Positions 8,124 through 16,414 of a stretch of 64,000 nucleotides of DNA are shown piece by piece (within the stretch, counting starts at the first letter, position 1; the number at the start of each line of letters is the position of its first letter). The stretch is from contig NZ_CAKZHY010000122.1 in assembly GCF_936928535.1 (NCBI RefSeq), positions 1 to 64,000 on the forward strand, written 5' to 3'. Position numbers and translations under genes: made by a program. Source of the stretch: an uncultured Bradyrhizobium sp. GTDB taxonomy: Bacteria > Pseudomonadota > Alphaproteobacteria > Rhizobiales > Xanthobacteraceae. The notes under the pieces were generated by a model. It made no database searches, was not told the DNA's origin, and worked only from the letters and a program-made list of their open reading frames with translations.

Positions 8124-8897
8124 TCAGCAGGTCGCTTTGCCGCAGCGGGCGACGCCGATCTTTTCCTTGAGGCCGTCGAGGCCGACGGCGCCGACCACGA
8201 TCTGCTTGCCGATCACGTAGCTCGGCGTGCCGTTCATGCCCATCGCTTCGGCGAGCTTGAAGTTCTCTTCGATGGTGGCGCGTACCTCGGGGCTCGCCAT
8301 GTCCTTCTCGATCCTCGCGGTGTCGAGGCCGGCTTCCTTCGCCGCCTGCATGGCGCGCGCCTTGTCGGCGGCGCCGCGACCGCCGAGCAGCTTCTGGTGG
8401 AAGTCGAGATATTTCTTGCCCGAGGGATCCTGCATGCGTACGGCGACCGCAACCTGGGCGGCTTCGACCGAGCCCTGGCTCAGCACCGGAAACTCCTTCA
8501 GCACGACCTTCAGCTTCGGATCCGACTTCATCAGGTCGAGCATGTCGCTCATCGCGCGCTTGCAATAGCCGCAATTGTAATCGAAGAACTCGACGAAGGT
8601 GACGTCGCCGTCCTTGTTGCCAAGCACCACCTGGCGCGGCGAGTTGAAGATCGCATCCTTGTTCTGCGCGATGCTGGCCTCGTGCTTCTCCGACTCGGCA
8701 GCGGCCTGCCGCTTGGTGAGCTCGGTCATGGCCTCCTCGAGCACCTCGGGGTGGCTGACGAGGTAGTTCTTGATGATCGCCTCGATATCGGTGCGCTGGG
8801 CATCCGAGAAGCTCTCGGCCGAAGCCGGTCCCGTTGCGCCGAAGATGGCGAGCGCAAACAGCGCGGGAGCAAGCAGGCGCAGCGAAGGCATTGGCAA
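8124..8897 (-). CDS. periplasmic DsbA family thiol:disulfide protein (Com1-like)
   Basis: This 257-residue protein has a signal peptide (about 1-27, ending ASA). An N-terminal helical DsbA segment (about 30-65) precedes a thioredoxin fold with the active site FFDYNCGYCKRAM (Cys109 and Cys112) and the cis-Pro loop NGTPSYVIG. Two further Cys lie near the end (ARCGKATC). It probably forms or isomerises disulfides in exported proteins. CGYC is nearer DsbC/Com1-like proteins than classical CPHC DsbA, so isomerase or oxidase cannot be decided here. It stands alone with its own terminator. Confidence 0.92.
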   Translation of the reverse strand: MPMPSLRLLAPALFALAIFGATGPASAESFSDAQRTDIEAIIKNYLVSHPEVLEEAMTELTKRQAAAESEKHEASIAQNKDAIFNSPRQVVLGNKDGDVTFVEFFDYNCGYCKRAMSDMLDLMKSDPKLKVVLKEFPVLSQGSVEAAQVAVAVRMQDPSGKKYLDFHQKLLGGRGAADKARAMQAAKEAGLDTARIEKDMASPEVRATIEENFKLAEAMGMNGTPSYVIGKQIVVGAVGLDGLKEKIGVARCGKATC

Positions 8898-8981
8898 ATC
8901 CTCTTTTATCCAGAGCAGGTTTCGAAAGAAGTCCCGGCGGACTTAAGCTGATGTCGTGACGTCACAATGGCAGTTCAGGCG

Positions 8982-10400
8982 TTAGTTGCGCGGCGGTTTC
9001 GACGCCACGATGTCGTCGGCCTTGACCCATCCGGGCGTGCCGACGGCGAAACGGGTTTTCGCACGCGTTGCGAGCTCGCGAGCGGTCTTGTTGTCGCCGC
9101 GCAAGTAGGCGGCCTGGGCCGAAGCGAGGTCCGCCTCGGCATAGTCTCCCTTCCGGCCATAGGCCATCGCGAGCTGGGTAAAGCCGAGAGGCGCTTCCGG
9201 CTCCCGCGCCACTGCGGCCCGGAGAATCCTGATAGCATCGTCCGTGTAGGCCTTATTATCGGTTCCAACCAGAGCCTGCCCAAGTAACATCTCGATGAGG
9301 GCCGAATTGTTTGAGAGTGCGACAGCCTTGCGCAGGGGGGCAATCGCGTCGGTGGGCTTGCCGCTCTCCAGCAGGGCCTGGCCGCGCACCTCGTAGAAGT
9401 ACGGGTTGTTGGGCTGCACCGCGATCAGGGCATCGACCTGGGTGAGGGCGCTGCGCAAGTCACCGTGCAAATAGGTGCTGATGGCGCGGGCATAGCGCGC
9501 CGGGAGGCTGTCATTGGTCAGGGGGTAGCGGCGATAGACCACTTCCGGCCGCTCCATGAAGGCGGAGATCTTGGCGCGCACCATGTCATGGCGGAGCTGG
9601 AGCGCGGGATCGTCCTTCTTGTCCCAATAGGGGCTGGTGCTGGCGAATTGCTGGAGCGTCGCAACGCGCTCGGCGGGCATCGGGTGTGACTGCAGATAGG
9701 GATCGGCGCCGCGCGCCGCGAACAGGCTTTCGCTGGTAAAGCGCTTGAAGGTCTCGTACATGCCCTTCGGCGACTGCTGCGTCGCGGTCAGGAACTTCAC
9801 GCCGGCGCGGTCGGCGTTCTCCTCCTGCTGGCGCTGATAGGACAGCAGCGAGCGGCGGATCATCTCCTGCGGTCCGGCAATCGCCGCGGCGCCGGCATTG
9901 GCCAGACCATTATTGCCGCTGTTGCCGCCGCGGCTCGCCCCCGCCGCGATGGCGCCTGCACCAAGCAGCATGGCGATGATCATCTGGGTCTGGGCACTGG
10001 CGAGCTGCTCGCGCATCTTGGCCAGATGGCCGCCGGCCAGATGCCCCGTCTCGTGCGCAAGCACGCCGATCAGTTGGTTCGGCGTCTCCGACTGCAGGAT
10101 CGCGCCGTAATTGACGAAGATGCGGCGGCCGTCGGCGACGAACGCGTTGAACGAATTGTCGTTGATGATCACCATCTGGATGTTCTGCTTCTCCAGACCG
10201 GCGGCGCGAAGGATCGGGCGCGTATATTCGCGCAGCAACTGCTCGGTTTCGGTGTCGCGCAGGACCGGCGGCCCGCGGCCTTCCTGTGCGTGCGCCGCCG
10301 TAACGGGCAGCAGCGCGATTGCAGCCGCCGTGACGAGGGCAGTGAGAGCGGAGGCCTTCTTTCGCAATGCGATCTGGAGCAACATCAAACGGGCTTGCAA
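8982..10400 (-). CDS. M48 family periplasmic metalloprotease with TPR region (BepA-like)
   Basis: This 472-residue protein has a signal peptide ending AHAQ near residue 39, then a zinc peptidase domain with HETGH (His116, Glu117, His120) and the third-ligand region EENADRAGVKFL. The C-terminal half (about 290-450) is TPR-like, with LDLRSAL-type and PEAPLGFTQLAMAYGRKGDYAEADLA helices. The architecture matches BepA/YfgC, which degrades or assists misassembled outer-membrane proteins. The start may instead be MLLQIALRKK, five codons in. It has no operon partner; the aminotransferase upstream is divergent. Confidence 0.93.
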   Translation of the reverse strand: MQARLMLLQIALRKKASALTALVTAAAIALLPVTAAHAQEGRGPPVLRDTETEQLLREYTRPILRAAGLEKQNIQMVIINDNSFNAFVADGRRIFVNYGAILQSETPNQLIGVLAHETGHLAGGHLAKMREQLASAQTQMIIAMLLGAGAIAAGASRGGNSGNNGLANAGAAAIAGPQEMIRRSLLSYQRQQEENADRAGVKFLTATQQSPKGMYETFKRFTSESLFAARGADPYLQSHPMPAERVATLQQFASTSPYWDKKDDPALQLRHDMVRAKISAFMERPEVVYRRYPLTNDSLPARYARAISTYLHGDLRSALTQVDALIAVQPNNPYFYEVRGQALLESGKPTDAIAPLRKAVALSNNSALIEMLLGQALVGTDNKAYTDDAIRILRAAVAREPEAPLGFTQLAMAYGRKGDYAEADLASAQAAYLRGDNKTARELATRAKTRFAVGTPGWVKADDIVASKPPRN

Positions 10401-10558
10401 GCGGACTTGAATGCAGTTTTGCGATTGGTTTTGGCGATTGGCGGCGGACCGGATAAGCGATATGCCCTTATGAGCCGTATAATGCGGCTAGTCTGGGGCG
10501 CAAGCGCCCCGTTTTGCGGACCGAAAGGACCGGTTCGCCAGCGAAATAGCAGAAATCA

Positions 10559-11746
10559 ATGCACGATGCGACATTAAGGAACCGGGTGGGGCAGTGGCTC
10601 GAGCCGTCCCGCCGCAGCGATGTCCCCCCGTTCATGGTGATGGACGTGATGGCCGCGGCGGCCCGGATCGAGGCCGCTGGCGGCCATGTCATTCACATGG
10701 AGGTCGGCCAGCCGGCGGCCGGTGCGCCGAAGACCGCGATTGCCGCTGCGCAGGCCGCGCTTGCGACGGGACGGATCGATTACACCTCGGCGCTCGGGAT
10801 TCCCTCCTTGCGTGAGCGGATTGCGCGGCATTATCGCGATGCCTATGGCTGCACGGTCAGCCCTGATAGAATCGTGGTGACCACGGGCTCATCAGGCGGC
10901 TTCATCTTGGCCTTCCTGTCGATGTTCGAGCCCGGCGATCGCGTCGCCGTCACCGTGCCGGGCTATCCGCCGTATCGTCACATCCTCACCGCGCTCGGCT
11001 GCGAGCCAGTGTTGATCGAGACCACCAACGAGACGCGCCACGCACTCACCGGCGAGGCGCTGCTCGCCGCCCATCGCAAGGCGCCGCTCAAAGGCGTGCT
11101 GGTCGGAAGCCCCGCCAATCCGACGGGAACGATGATGTCCCGCGAGGCGCTGGCCGGTCTCATTGCCGCCGCGGAAGATGCCGGCATTCGCTTCATCTCC
11201 GACGAGATCTATCACGGGCTCGACTATGCGTTTCCGGCGGTGACGGCGGCGGCGCTGTCCGACCATGCGCTCGTGATCAACTCGTTCTCGAAGTATTTTT
11301 GCATGACGGGATGGCGCGTCGGCTGGATGGTCGTGCCCGACGTGCTGGTACGCCCGATCGAACGGCTGCAGCAGAACCTTTCGATCTCGGTGCCGTCACT
11401 GTCACAGATCGCGGCCGAAGCCGCCTTCGACGGCGGCGCCGAGATGGAGGAGATCAAGCATGGCTATCAGGAAAACCGGCGCATCCTGATCGAGGGACTG
11501 CCTAAGGCGGGTCTCGCCAAGTTCCTGCCGGCGGATGGCGCGTTCTATCTCTATGCAGACGTCTCGGATTTCACCTCTGACAGTTTCGACTTCGCCAAGC
11601 AGATGCTGGAGAAGGCCCATGTTGCGGCCACACCCGGCGTCGATTTCGATCCGATTCACGGCCGCTCGTTCATCAGGTTCTCCTACGCACGTTCGGCTGC
11701 CGAGATGCGGGAGGCGGTTGACCGGATCGCTCACTGGCTTAAATAG
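10559..11746 (+). CDS. PLP-dependent aminotransferase, class I/II
   Basis: This 395-residue fold-type I aminotransferase binds cofactor through GSSGGFILAF near 110-120, the NPTG motif in GSPANPTGTM, DEIYHGLDY near 215, and the Schiff-base Lys245 in NSFSKYFCMTGWR. The C-terminal FIRFSYARS carries the carboxylate-binding Arg. The sequence is aspartate/aromatic-like, but the substrate cannot be read from motifs. bioY starts only a few codons downstream on the same strand, so the two may be cotranscribed; a biotin link would be guesswork. Confidence 0.93.
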   Translation: MHDATLRNRVGQWLEPSRRSDVPPFMVMDVMAAAARIEAAGGHVIHMEVGQPAAGAPKTAIAAAQAALATGRIDYTSALGIPSLRERIARHYRDAYGCTVSPDRIVVTTGSSGGFILAFLSMFEPGDRVAVTVPGYPPYRHILTALGCEPVLIETTNETRHALTGEALLAAHRKAPLKGVLVGSPANPTGTMMSREALAGLIAAAEDAGIRFISDEIYHGLDYAFPAVTAAALSDHALVINSFSKYFCMTGWRVGWMVVPDVLVRPIERLQQNLSISVPSLSQIAAEAAFDGGAEMEEIKHGYQENRRILIEGLPKAGLAKFLPADGAFYLYADVSDFTSDSFDFAKQMLEKAHVAATPGVDFDPIHGRSFIRFSYARSAAEMREAVDRIAHWLK

Positions 11747-11779
11747 CCGCCAGTTTTGCCACGTCTTTCGGAGTGCATC

Positions 11780-12394
11780 TTGTCTGATCGAATCGTCCAG
11801 CCCACCGCCCCCTCGCATTCTCCTCTTGCCGCCGCGATGTGGCCGACCCGACCGGGCGAAGCCGTCGGGCGCCTGCGCGCCGTCGCACTGATCGCGCTCG
11901 GCTCAGCCTTGATGGCGCTATCAGCCAAGGTGAACCTGCCGCTGCCTTATGTGCCCATGACGTTGCAGACGCTGGTCGTGCTGACGATCGGCGCTGGATA
12001 TGGCTGGCGCCTTGGCAGCGCAACCATGATCGCCTACCTCGCCGAAGGCGCGATGGGTCTGCCTGTTTTCGCAGGTCCCGTCGGTGGAATTGCACCGCTG
12101 GTCGGCCCGACCGCCGGCTATCTCTATGGCTTCGTGGCTGCAGCTTTCATCACCGGCTGGCTCGCCGAGCGCGGCTGGGATCGCAACGTCGTGCTGCTGT
12201 TTGCGGCAATGGCGGTCGGCCACGTCGTCATCTTCATCGCCGGCTTCGGTTGGCTCGCCTACGGGATCGGGCTCGGCGGGACCAAGGCCTGGTTGGTCGG
12301 TGTCGCGCCGTTCATCGCAGCCTCCGTCATCAAGAACGCGCTCGGTGCGGCGCTCGTGCCGGCGGCGTGTCGGATCGTCGATCGCCGCGGCTAG
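11780..12394 (+). CDS. bioY: BioY family biotin transporter S component
   Basis: This is a small integral membrane protein of about 204 residues with five or six hydrophobic segments, the ALMALSAKVNLPLPYVPMT opening typical of BioY (substrate side PVPMT-like) and GLPVFAGPVGGIAPLVGPTAGYL. It binds biotin with high affinity, either alone or with an ECF module; no BioMN genes are visible nearby. I prefer the TTG start at 11780, since GGAG at 11770-11773 is correctly spaced. An upstream TTG (11756) would add eight residues. It follows the aminotransferase closely and is followed by a terminator hairpin. It may supply the cofactor for AccB encoded in the same window. Confidence 0.92.
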   Translation: MSDRIVQPTAPSHSPLAAAMWPTRPGEAVGRLRAVALIALGSALMALSAKVNLPLPYVPMTLQTLVVLTIGAGYGWRLGSATMIAYLAEGAMGLPVFAGPVGGIAPLVGPTAGYLYGFVAAAFITGWLAERGWDRNVVLLFAAMAVGHVVIFIAGFGWLAYGIGLGGTKAWLVGVAPFIAASVIKNALGAALVPAACRIVDRRG

Positions 12395-12423
12395 ATTTCA
12401 CCAGACGGAATGTTCCAATTGAC

Positions 12424-12462
12424 AGAGCCGGCCAAGTTGATCTTGGCTGGCTCTGAGTTTTT
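12424..12462 (+). terminator. rho-independent terminator between bioY and dctA
   Basis: AGAGCCGGCCAAG pairs with CTTGGCTGGCTCT around the loop TTGAT, followed by GAG and TTTTT. It ends only 16 bp before the dctA start codon, so it could also act as a leader hairpin or attenuator for dctA if transcription begins upstream. Confidence 0.85.
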
Positions 12463-12478
12463 GAGGGGGAGGGAAACA

Positions 12479-13813
12479 ATGACAACGACAACGATGGCGG
12501 GAGCGCCGGCCGCACCAAGCGCTGCCAAGCCGTGGTATAAAGTTCTCTATATCCAGGTGCTGATCGCGATCGTGCTCGGTGCGATCGTCGGCTGGCTCTG
12601 GCCATCAGTCGCCACCAACGACTGGATCAAGGCGCTCGGCGACGGCTTCATCAAGCTGATCAAGATGGTGATCGCCCCGATCATCTTCTGCACCGTGGTG
12701 TCGGGCATCGCCCACATCCAGGACGCCAAAAAGGTGGGACGCATCGGCGTCAAGGCGCTGGTCTATTTCGAGGTCGTGTCCACTTTCGCACTGATCATCG
12801 GCCTAATCATCGGCAACGTCTTGAGGCCGGGCGCAGGCTTCGGCAGTGCCGCGGCCAACGCGAATGCCGTTGCCAACTTTGCCAAGCAAGCGGAAGCGCA
12901 GAAGTCGGTCGACTTCATCCTGCACATCATTCCGGACACCGTGGTCGGCGCCTTCGCGCAGGGTGAGATCCTGCAGGTGCTGCTGTTCTCCGTCCTGTTC
13001 GGCTTCGCCATCATGGGCCTCGGTGAGCGCGGCCATGTGATCCGCAGCTTCATCGACGATGCCGCGCACGCGGTGTTCGGCGTCATCTCCATCGTGATGC
13101 GCGCAGCGCCGCTCGGCGCTTTCGGCGCGATGGCCTATACCATCGGCAAGTTCGGCACGGGAGCGATCCTCAACCTGATGGGCCTGATCGCGACGTTCTA
13201 CCTCACTGCCGCACTGTTCGTCTTCGTCGTGCTCGGCATCATCGCGCGCATCGCCGGGTTCTCGATCTTCAAGTTCCTCGCTTACATCAAGGATGAACTG
13301 CTTATCGTGCTCGGCACCTCCTCGTCCGAGAGCGCATTGCCGTCCTTGATGGAGAAGCTGGAACGGCTCGGCTGCTCCAAGTCGGTGGTCGGCCTCGTGG
13401 TGCCCACGGGATATTCGTTCAATCTCGACGGCACCAACATCTATATGACGTTGGCGACGTTGTTCATCGCGCAGGCGCTCGGCTACGACCTCACCTTCAG
13501 CCAGCAGCTCACGATCCTGGTCGTGGCGATGCTGACCTCGAAGGGTGCTTCCGGCATCACCGGTGCGGGCTTCATCACGCTGGCGGCAACGCTTGCGGTG
13601 GTCGATCCGCGCCTCGTGCCGGGCATGGCGATCGTGCTCGGCATCGACAAGTTCATGAGTGAGTGCCGTGCGCTGACCAACCTCTGCGGCAACGGCGTCG
13701 CCTGCGTGATCGTCGCCTGGTGGGAAGGCGAGCTCGACCGCGACAAGCTCACCGCGCGGCTGAACCAGCAGATCGATCCGACCGACATGGAGACCGCCGT
13801 CACGACGGACTGA
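12479..13813 (+). CDS. dctA: C4-dicarboxylate transporter DctA
   Basis: This 444-residue proton/sodium-coupled carrier imports succinate, fumarate and malate. Family motifs are KMVIAPIIFCTVVSGIAHI near the N-terminus, the serine-rich hairpin GTSSSESALPSLMEKL, PTGYSFNLDGTNIYM and MLTSKGASGITGAGF. The ATG at 12479 follows GGGAGGG; an upstream ATG at 12410 would put the terminator hairpin inside the coding region. In rhizobia DctA feeds bacteroids, but no dctBD regulators or sigma-54 site are evident here, so this may be a housekeeping paralogue. Confidence 0.96.
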   Translation: MTTTTMAGAPAAPSAAKPWYKVLYIQVLIAIVLGAIVGWLWPSVATNDWIKALGDGFIKLIKMVIAPIIFCTVVSGIAHIQDAKKVGRIGVKALVYFEVVSTFALIIGLIIGNVLRPGAGFGSAAANANAVANFAKQAEAQKSVDFILHIIPDTVVGAFAQGEILQVLLFSVLFGFAIMGLGERGHVIRSFIDDAAHAVFGVISIVMRAAPLGAFGAMAYTIGKFGTGAILNLMGLIATFYLTAALFVFVVLGIIARIAGFSIFKFLAYIKDELLIVLGTSSSESALPSLMEKLERLGCSKSVVGLVVPTGYSFNLDGTNIYMTLATLFIAQALGYDLTFSQQLTILVVAMLTSKGASGITGAGFITLAATLAVVDPRLVPGMAIVLGIDKFMSECRALTNLCGNGVACVIVAWWEGELDRDKLTARLNQQIDPTDMETAVTTD

Positions 13814-13856
13814 TCCGGAGTTGGCGGCGCCGGCCGCCGTTAGAGCTTGAAGTAGC

Positions 13857-13893
13857 AGGGCTGGTCGAGATTCTCGATCAGCCCTTTCTCTTT
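13857..13893 (+). terminator. rho-independent terminator of dctA
   Basis: AGGGCTGGTCGAG pairs with CTCGATCAGCCCT (one G:U-type mismatch) around an ATT loop, followed by TTCTCTTT. It lies in the short convergent gap between dctA and the FAD oxidoreductase gene. Confidence 0.8.
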
Positions 13894-13904
13894 GGGCTCG
13901 CCGT

Positions 13905-15137
13905 CTAGAATCGTTCCGGGCGGTACGGTGTCGGATCGATCGACGGCGTCTCGCCGTTCATCATCTCAGCGAGCAGGCGCCCTGTCGCAGGCCCGAGCGT
14001 AAAGCCCTGATGGCCGTGGCCGAAATTCATCCAGAGGCCGCTGTGGCGCGGTGCGCGCCCGAGCACCGGCACCATGTCAGGCGTGCAGGGGCGGGTGCCG
14101 AACCACGGCTCCGGCTCGGCGCGCTTGCCGAGGTCGATCAGCTCGCGTGCCGAAGCCTCTGCACTGGCGAGCTGCACCGGCGTTGCCAGGGCGTCCGGCC
14201 CGGTCAGCTCCGCGCCTGTGGTGATGCGGATGCCCTTGGCCATCGGCCCCATGGCGTAGCCGCGCCCCTTGTCGACCAGCGGCAGATCGAGCGAGGCGCC
14301 GCCGCTGTAATGCATGTGATAGCCGCGCTTGCGCACCAGCGGAATCCGGTAGCCGAACTTGTGCAACAGATCGGGCGACCACGGCCCGAGCGTGACGACA
14401 GCATTGGCGGCATCGATGCGGCCATTGTCGGTGTCGACAGACCATCCGGTCGCGGTCTGCTGCAGCGATTGCGCATCGCCGAGCACGATCTGACCGCCAA
14501 GGCGCTGGAACAGCTCGGCATAGGCGGTGACAAGCGCGCCGGGATCGGACACGGTCCAGGTGTCGAGCCAGTGGATCGCGCCGGCCAGATCGTTGCGCAG
14601 GATCGGCTCGGCTTTTGTCAATTCGCTGCCCGACAGCACGCGAAACTTCACGCCGAACTCGCGGCGGTCTGCTTCGGCTTCCTTGATCGAATGGTCGAGC
14701 GCAGCGGCCTCGCGGAACACCGCGCGATAGCCGGCACGGCGGATCAGGTTGTCGGCATGGGCTTCGCGGATCAGGATGTCGTGCTCGGGCGTCGCAGTGG
14801 CGATCAGGCGCGCCCATGCCGCAATCGCTTCACGATGCCGCTTCGGCGCCGAATGCCACCAGTAACGAAGCAGCGGCTCGACGTGACGATGCAGCGACGA
14901 AAAGCTGTAGCGCACGTCGTTGGTGCGGCCGGTCGCAATGTTCAGCAGTGACGTGAGGTCGCGCGGCATCGGATAAGGCCTGACAGCTTCGGCCTGGATC
15001 ATGCCGGCATTGCCGTAACTGGTCTCGCGGCCCGGCTCCCTGCGGTCGACCAGCGTGACGGTCCAGCCGCGCTGCCGAAGATGCACGGCGGCGCCGACGC
15101 CCACCATGCCGCCGCCGAGAATGATTGCGCTTTGCAT
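13905..15137 (-). CDS. FAD-dependent oxidoreductase, D-amino acid dehydrogenase (DadA) type
   Basis: This 410-residue DAO-family flavoprotein has the dinucleotide motif ILGGGMVGVGAAVHLRQRG at the N-terminus. The remainder of the DAO fold includes KRGYHMHYSGG and, near the C-terminus, FGTRPCTPDMVPVLGRAPRH and FGHGHQGFTLGPATGRL. The closest recognisable type is the DadA small subunit, which oxidises D-amino acids and passes electrons to quinones. AGGAGA precedes the ATG. It is the last gene of an amidase-MFS-oxidoreductase operon (16-bp gap to the transporter), suggesting that a product of amide hydrolysis is its substrate. Substrate assignment is inference. Confidence 0.88.
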   Translation of the reverse strand: MQSAIILGGGMVGVGAAVHLRQRGWTVTLVDRREPGRETSYGNAGMIQAEAVRPYPMPRDLTSLLNIATGRTNDVRYSFSSLHRHVEPLLRYWWHSAPKRHREAIAAWARLIATATPEHDILIREAHADNLIRRAGYRAVFREAAALDHSIKEAEADRREFGVKFRVLSGSELTKAEPILRNDLAGAIHWLDTWTVSDPGALVTAYAELFQRLGGQIVLGDAQSLQQTATGWSVDTDNGRIDAANAVVTLGPWSPDLLHKFGYRIPLVRKRGYHMHYSGGASLDLPLVDKGRGYAMGPMAKGIRITTGAELTGPDALATPVQLASAEASARELIDLGKRAEPEPWFGTRPCTPDMVPVLGRAPRHSGLWMNFGHGHQGFTLGPATGRLLAEMMNGETPSIDPTPYRPERF

Positions 15138-15153
15138 CGGCAGAACTCTCCTG

Positions 15154-16368
15154 TCAGGCCGGCTTCGGCGCGAATCTGGGCTGCGCCGTGTTGATGGTCG
15201 CGGCGACCACGACCGACATCGCCGTCATCGCGACCAGGAAGACGAAAGCCGCGTCGAATGATCCGGTCCCGGTCACGATGAAGCCCATGATGGCCGGGGC
15301 AACGAAGCCCGCGCTCTGGCCGCCGAGATTGACCATGCCAATGCCCGATCCGATCTGGTCGTCACGCAGCAGCTTTGTTGGAAGCGCAACCACGGACGCC
15401 AGGACGAACGATTTGAAGAAGTAGACCACCGATTGATAGACGATCAAAGCGGTGATCGTTTCCGCCTTGTACATGGCATAGAGGAAGATGCCTGTTAACG
15501 CCGAGCTGCCGATCAGGAGATATTTTTCGCGCTCGGCAAAGAACGTGGTCATCACCCAGCCGCCGATTGCGGTCGCGAATGTCGCCATCACGAACGGGAT
15601 CGGCGCCACCACGCCGACGGTCTTGAGGTCGAGGCCGCGCTGCTGGAGCAGATAGAGCGGCATCCAGGAATCCAGGCCCTTGTTGACGCAGGAGAGGCCG
15701 AACCACACGACCATCAGCTGCCACAGCAGCGGGTTCTTCATGAGTTCGCGCATCGGCGCGCGGGGCTTTGCGGTCACCGGTCCGACCCCGATCCGCGCAA
15801 GATGCGGAACGAAGACGAAATAGATCACCGCGAAGACGATGCCGGCGATGCCGATCGCATTGAAGGCGTGGCGCCAGCCCAGCCAGACGATCAGCGGCGC
15901 CATGATCAGCGGTGCGACCATGCTGCCGGCGTAGTTCGACGACAGCAGCAGCGCCGACATTTTGGGCCGGCTGTCCTTCTTGAACAGCTCCGCGATGGCG
16001 CGAATGCTCGCCGGGGGAAAGCCGCCCTCGGCGATGCCGAAGACGAAGCGGATCGCGATCAGCGAGGTCAGCGACCAGGCAAGGCTCGTGAACGACGTGA
16101 ACAGCGACCACATCACGATGGTGACGATGACGACATATTTCGAGCCGAAGCGGTCGGAGAGCCAGCCGCCGGGCACCTGCATCGCGGCATAGCCCAGGAA
16201 GAACGCGCTGATGACGATGCCGAGATCGGCGGCCTGGAGATTGAAGTCCTTGCCGATCTGCGCCAGCGCCAGCGAGATCGCTGCGCGGTCGATATAGGAG
16301 ATGCAATAGGCGAGATAGAGCAGGACGAAGGCGACGATGCCGGTCTTGCGGTTCGACAATTCGGCCAT
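15154..16368 (-). CDS. MFS transporter, anion:cation symporter type
   Basis: This is a 404-residue, 12-helix transporter from MAELSNRKTG. The frame opens further upstream, but the extra 63 residues are Arg-rich, non-hydrophobic and overlap the amidase gene, so they are discarded. Motifs include SYIDRAAISLALAQIGKDF in TM1 and GGWLSDRFGSK in the loop after TM2, as in the ACS family that moves organic anions. It sits between an amidase (46 bp upstream) and a DadA-like oxidoreductase (16 bp downstream) and probably imports the compound they degrade. Confidence 0.9.
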   Translation of the reverse strand: MAELSNRKTGIVAFVLLYLAYCISYIDRAAISLALAQIGKDFNLQAADLGIVISAFFLGYAAMQVPGGWLSDRFGSKYVVIVTIVMWSLFTSFTSLAWSLTSLIAIRFVFGIAEGGFPPASIRAIAELFKKDSRPKMSALLLSSNYAGSMVAPLIMAPLIVWLGWRHAFNAIGIAGIVFAVIYFVFVPHLARIGVGPVTAKPRAPMRELMKNPLLWQLMVVWFGLSCVNKGLDSWMPLYLLQQRGLDLKTVGVVAPIPFVMATFATAIGGWVMTTFFAEREKYLLIGSSALTGIFLYAMYKAETITALIVYQSVVYFFKSFVLASVVALPTKLLRDDQIGSGIGMVNLGGQSAGFVAPAIMGFIVTGTGSFDAAFVFLVAMTAMSVVVAATINTAQPRFAPKPA

Positions 16369-16414
16369 GCTGATCTCCGAGATGCCGGCGAGCCGGCGTT
16401 GATGCCTGCTTGAT

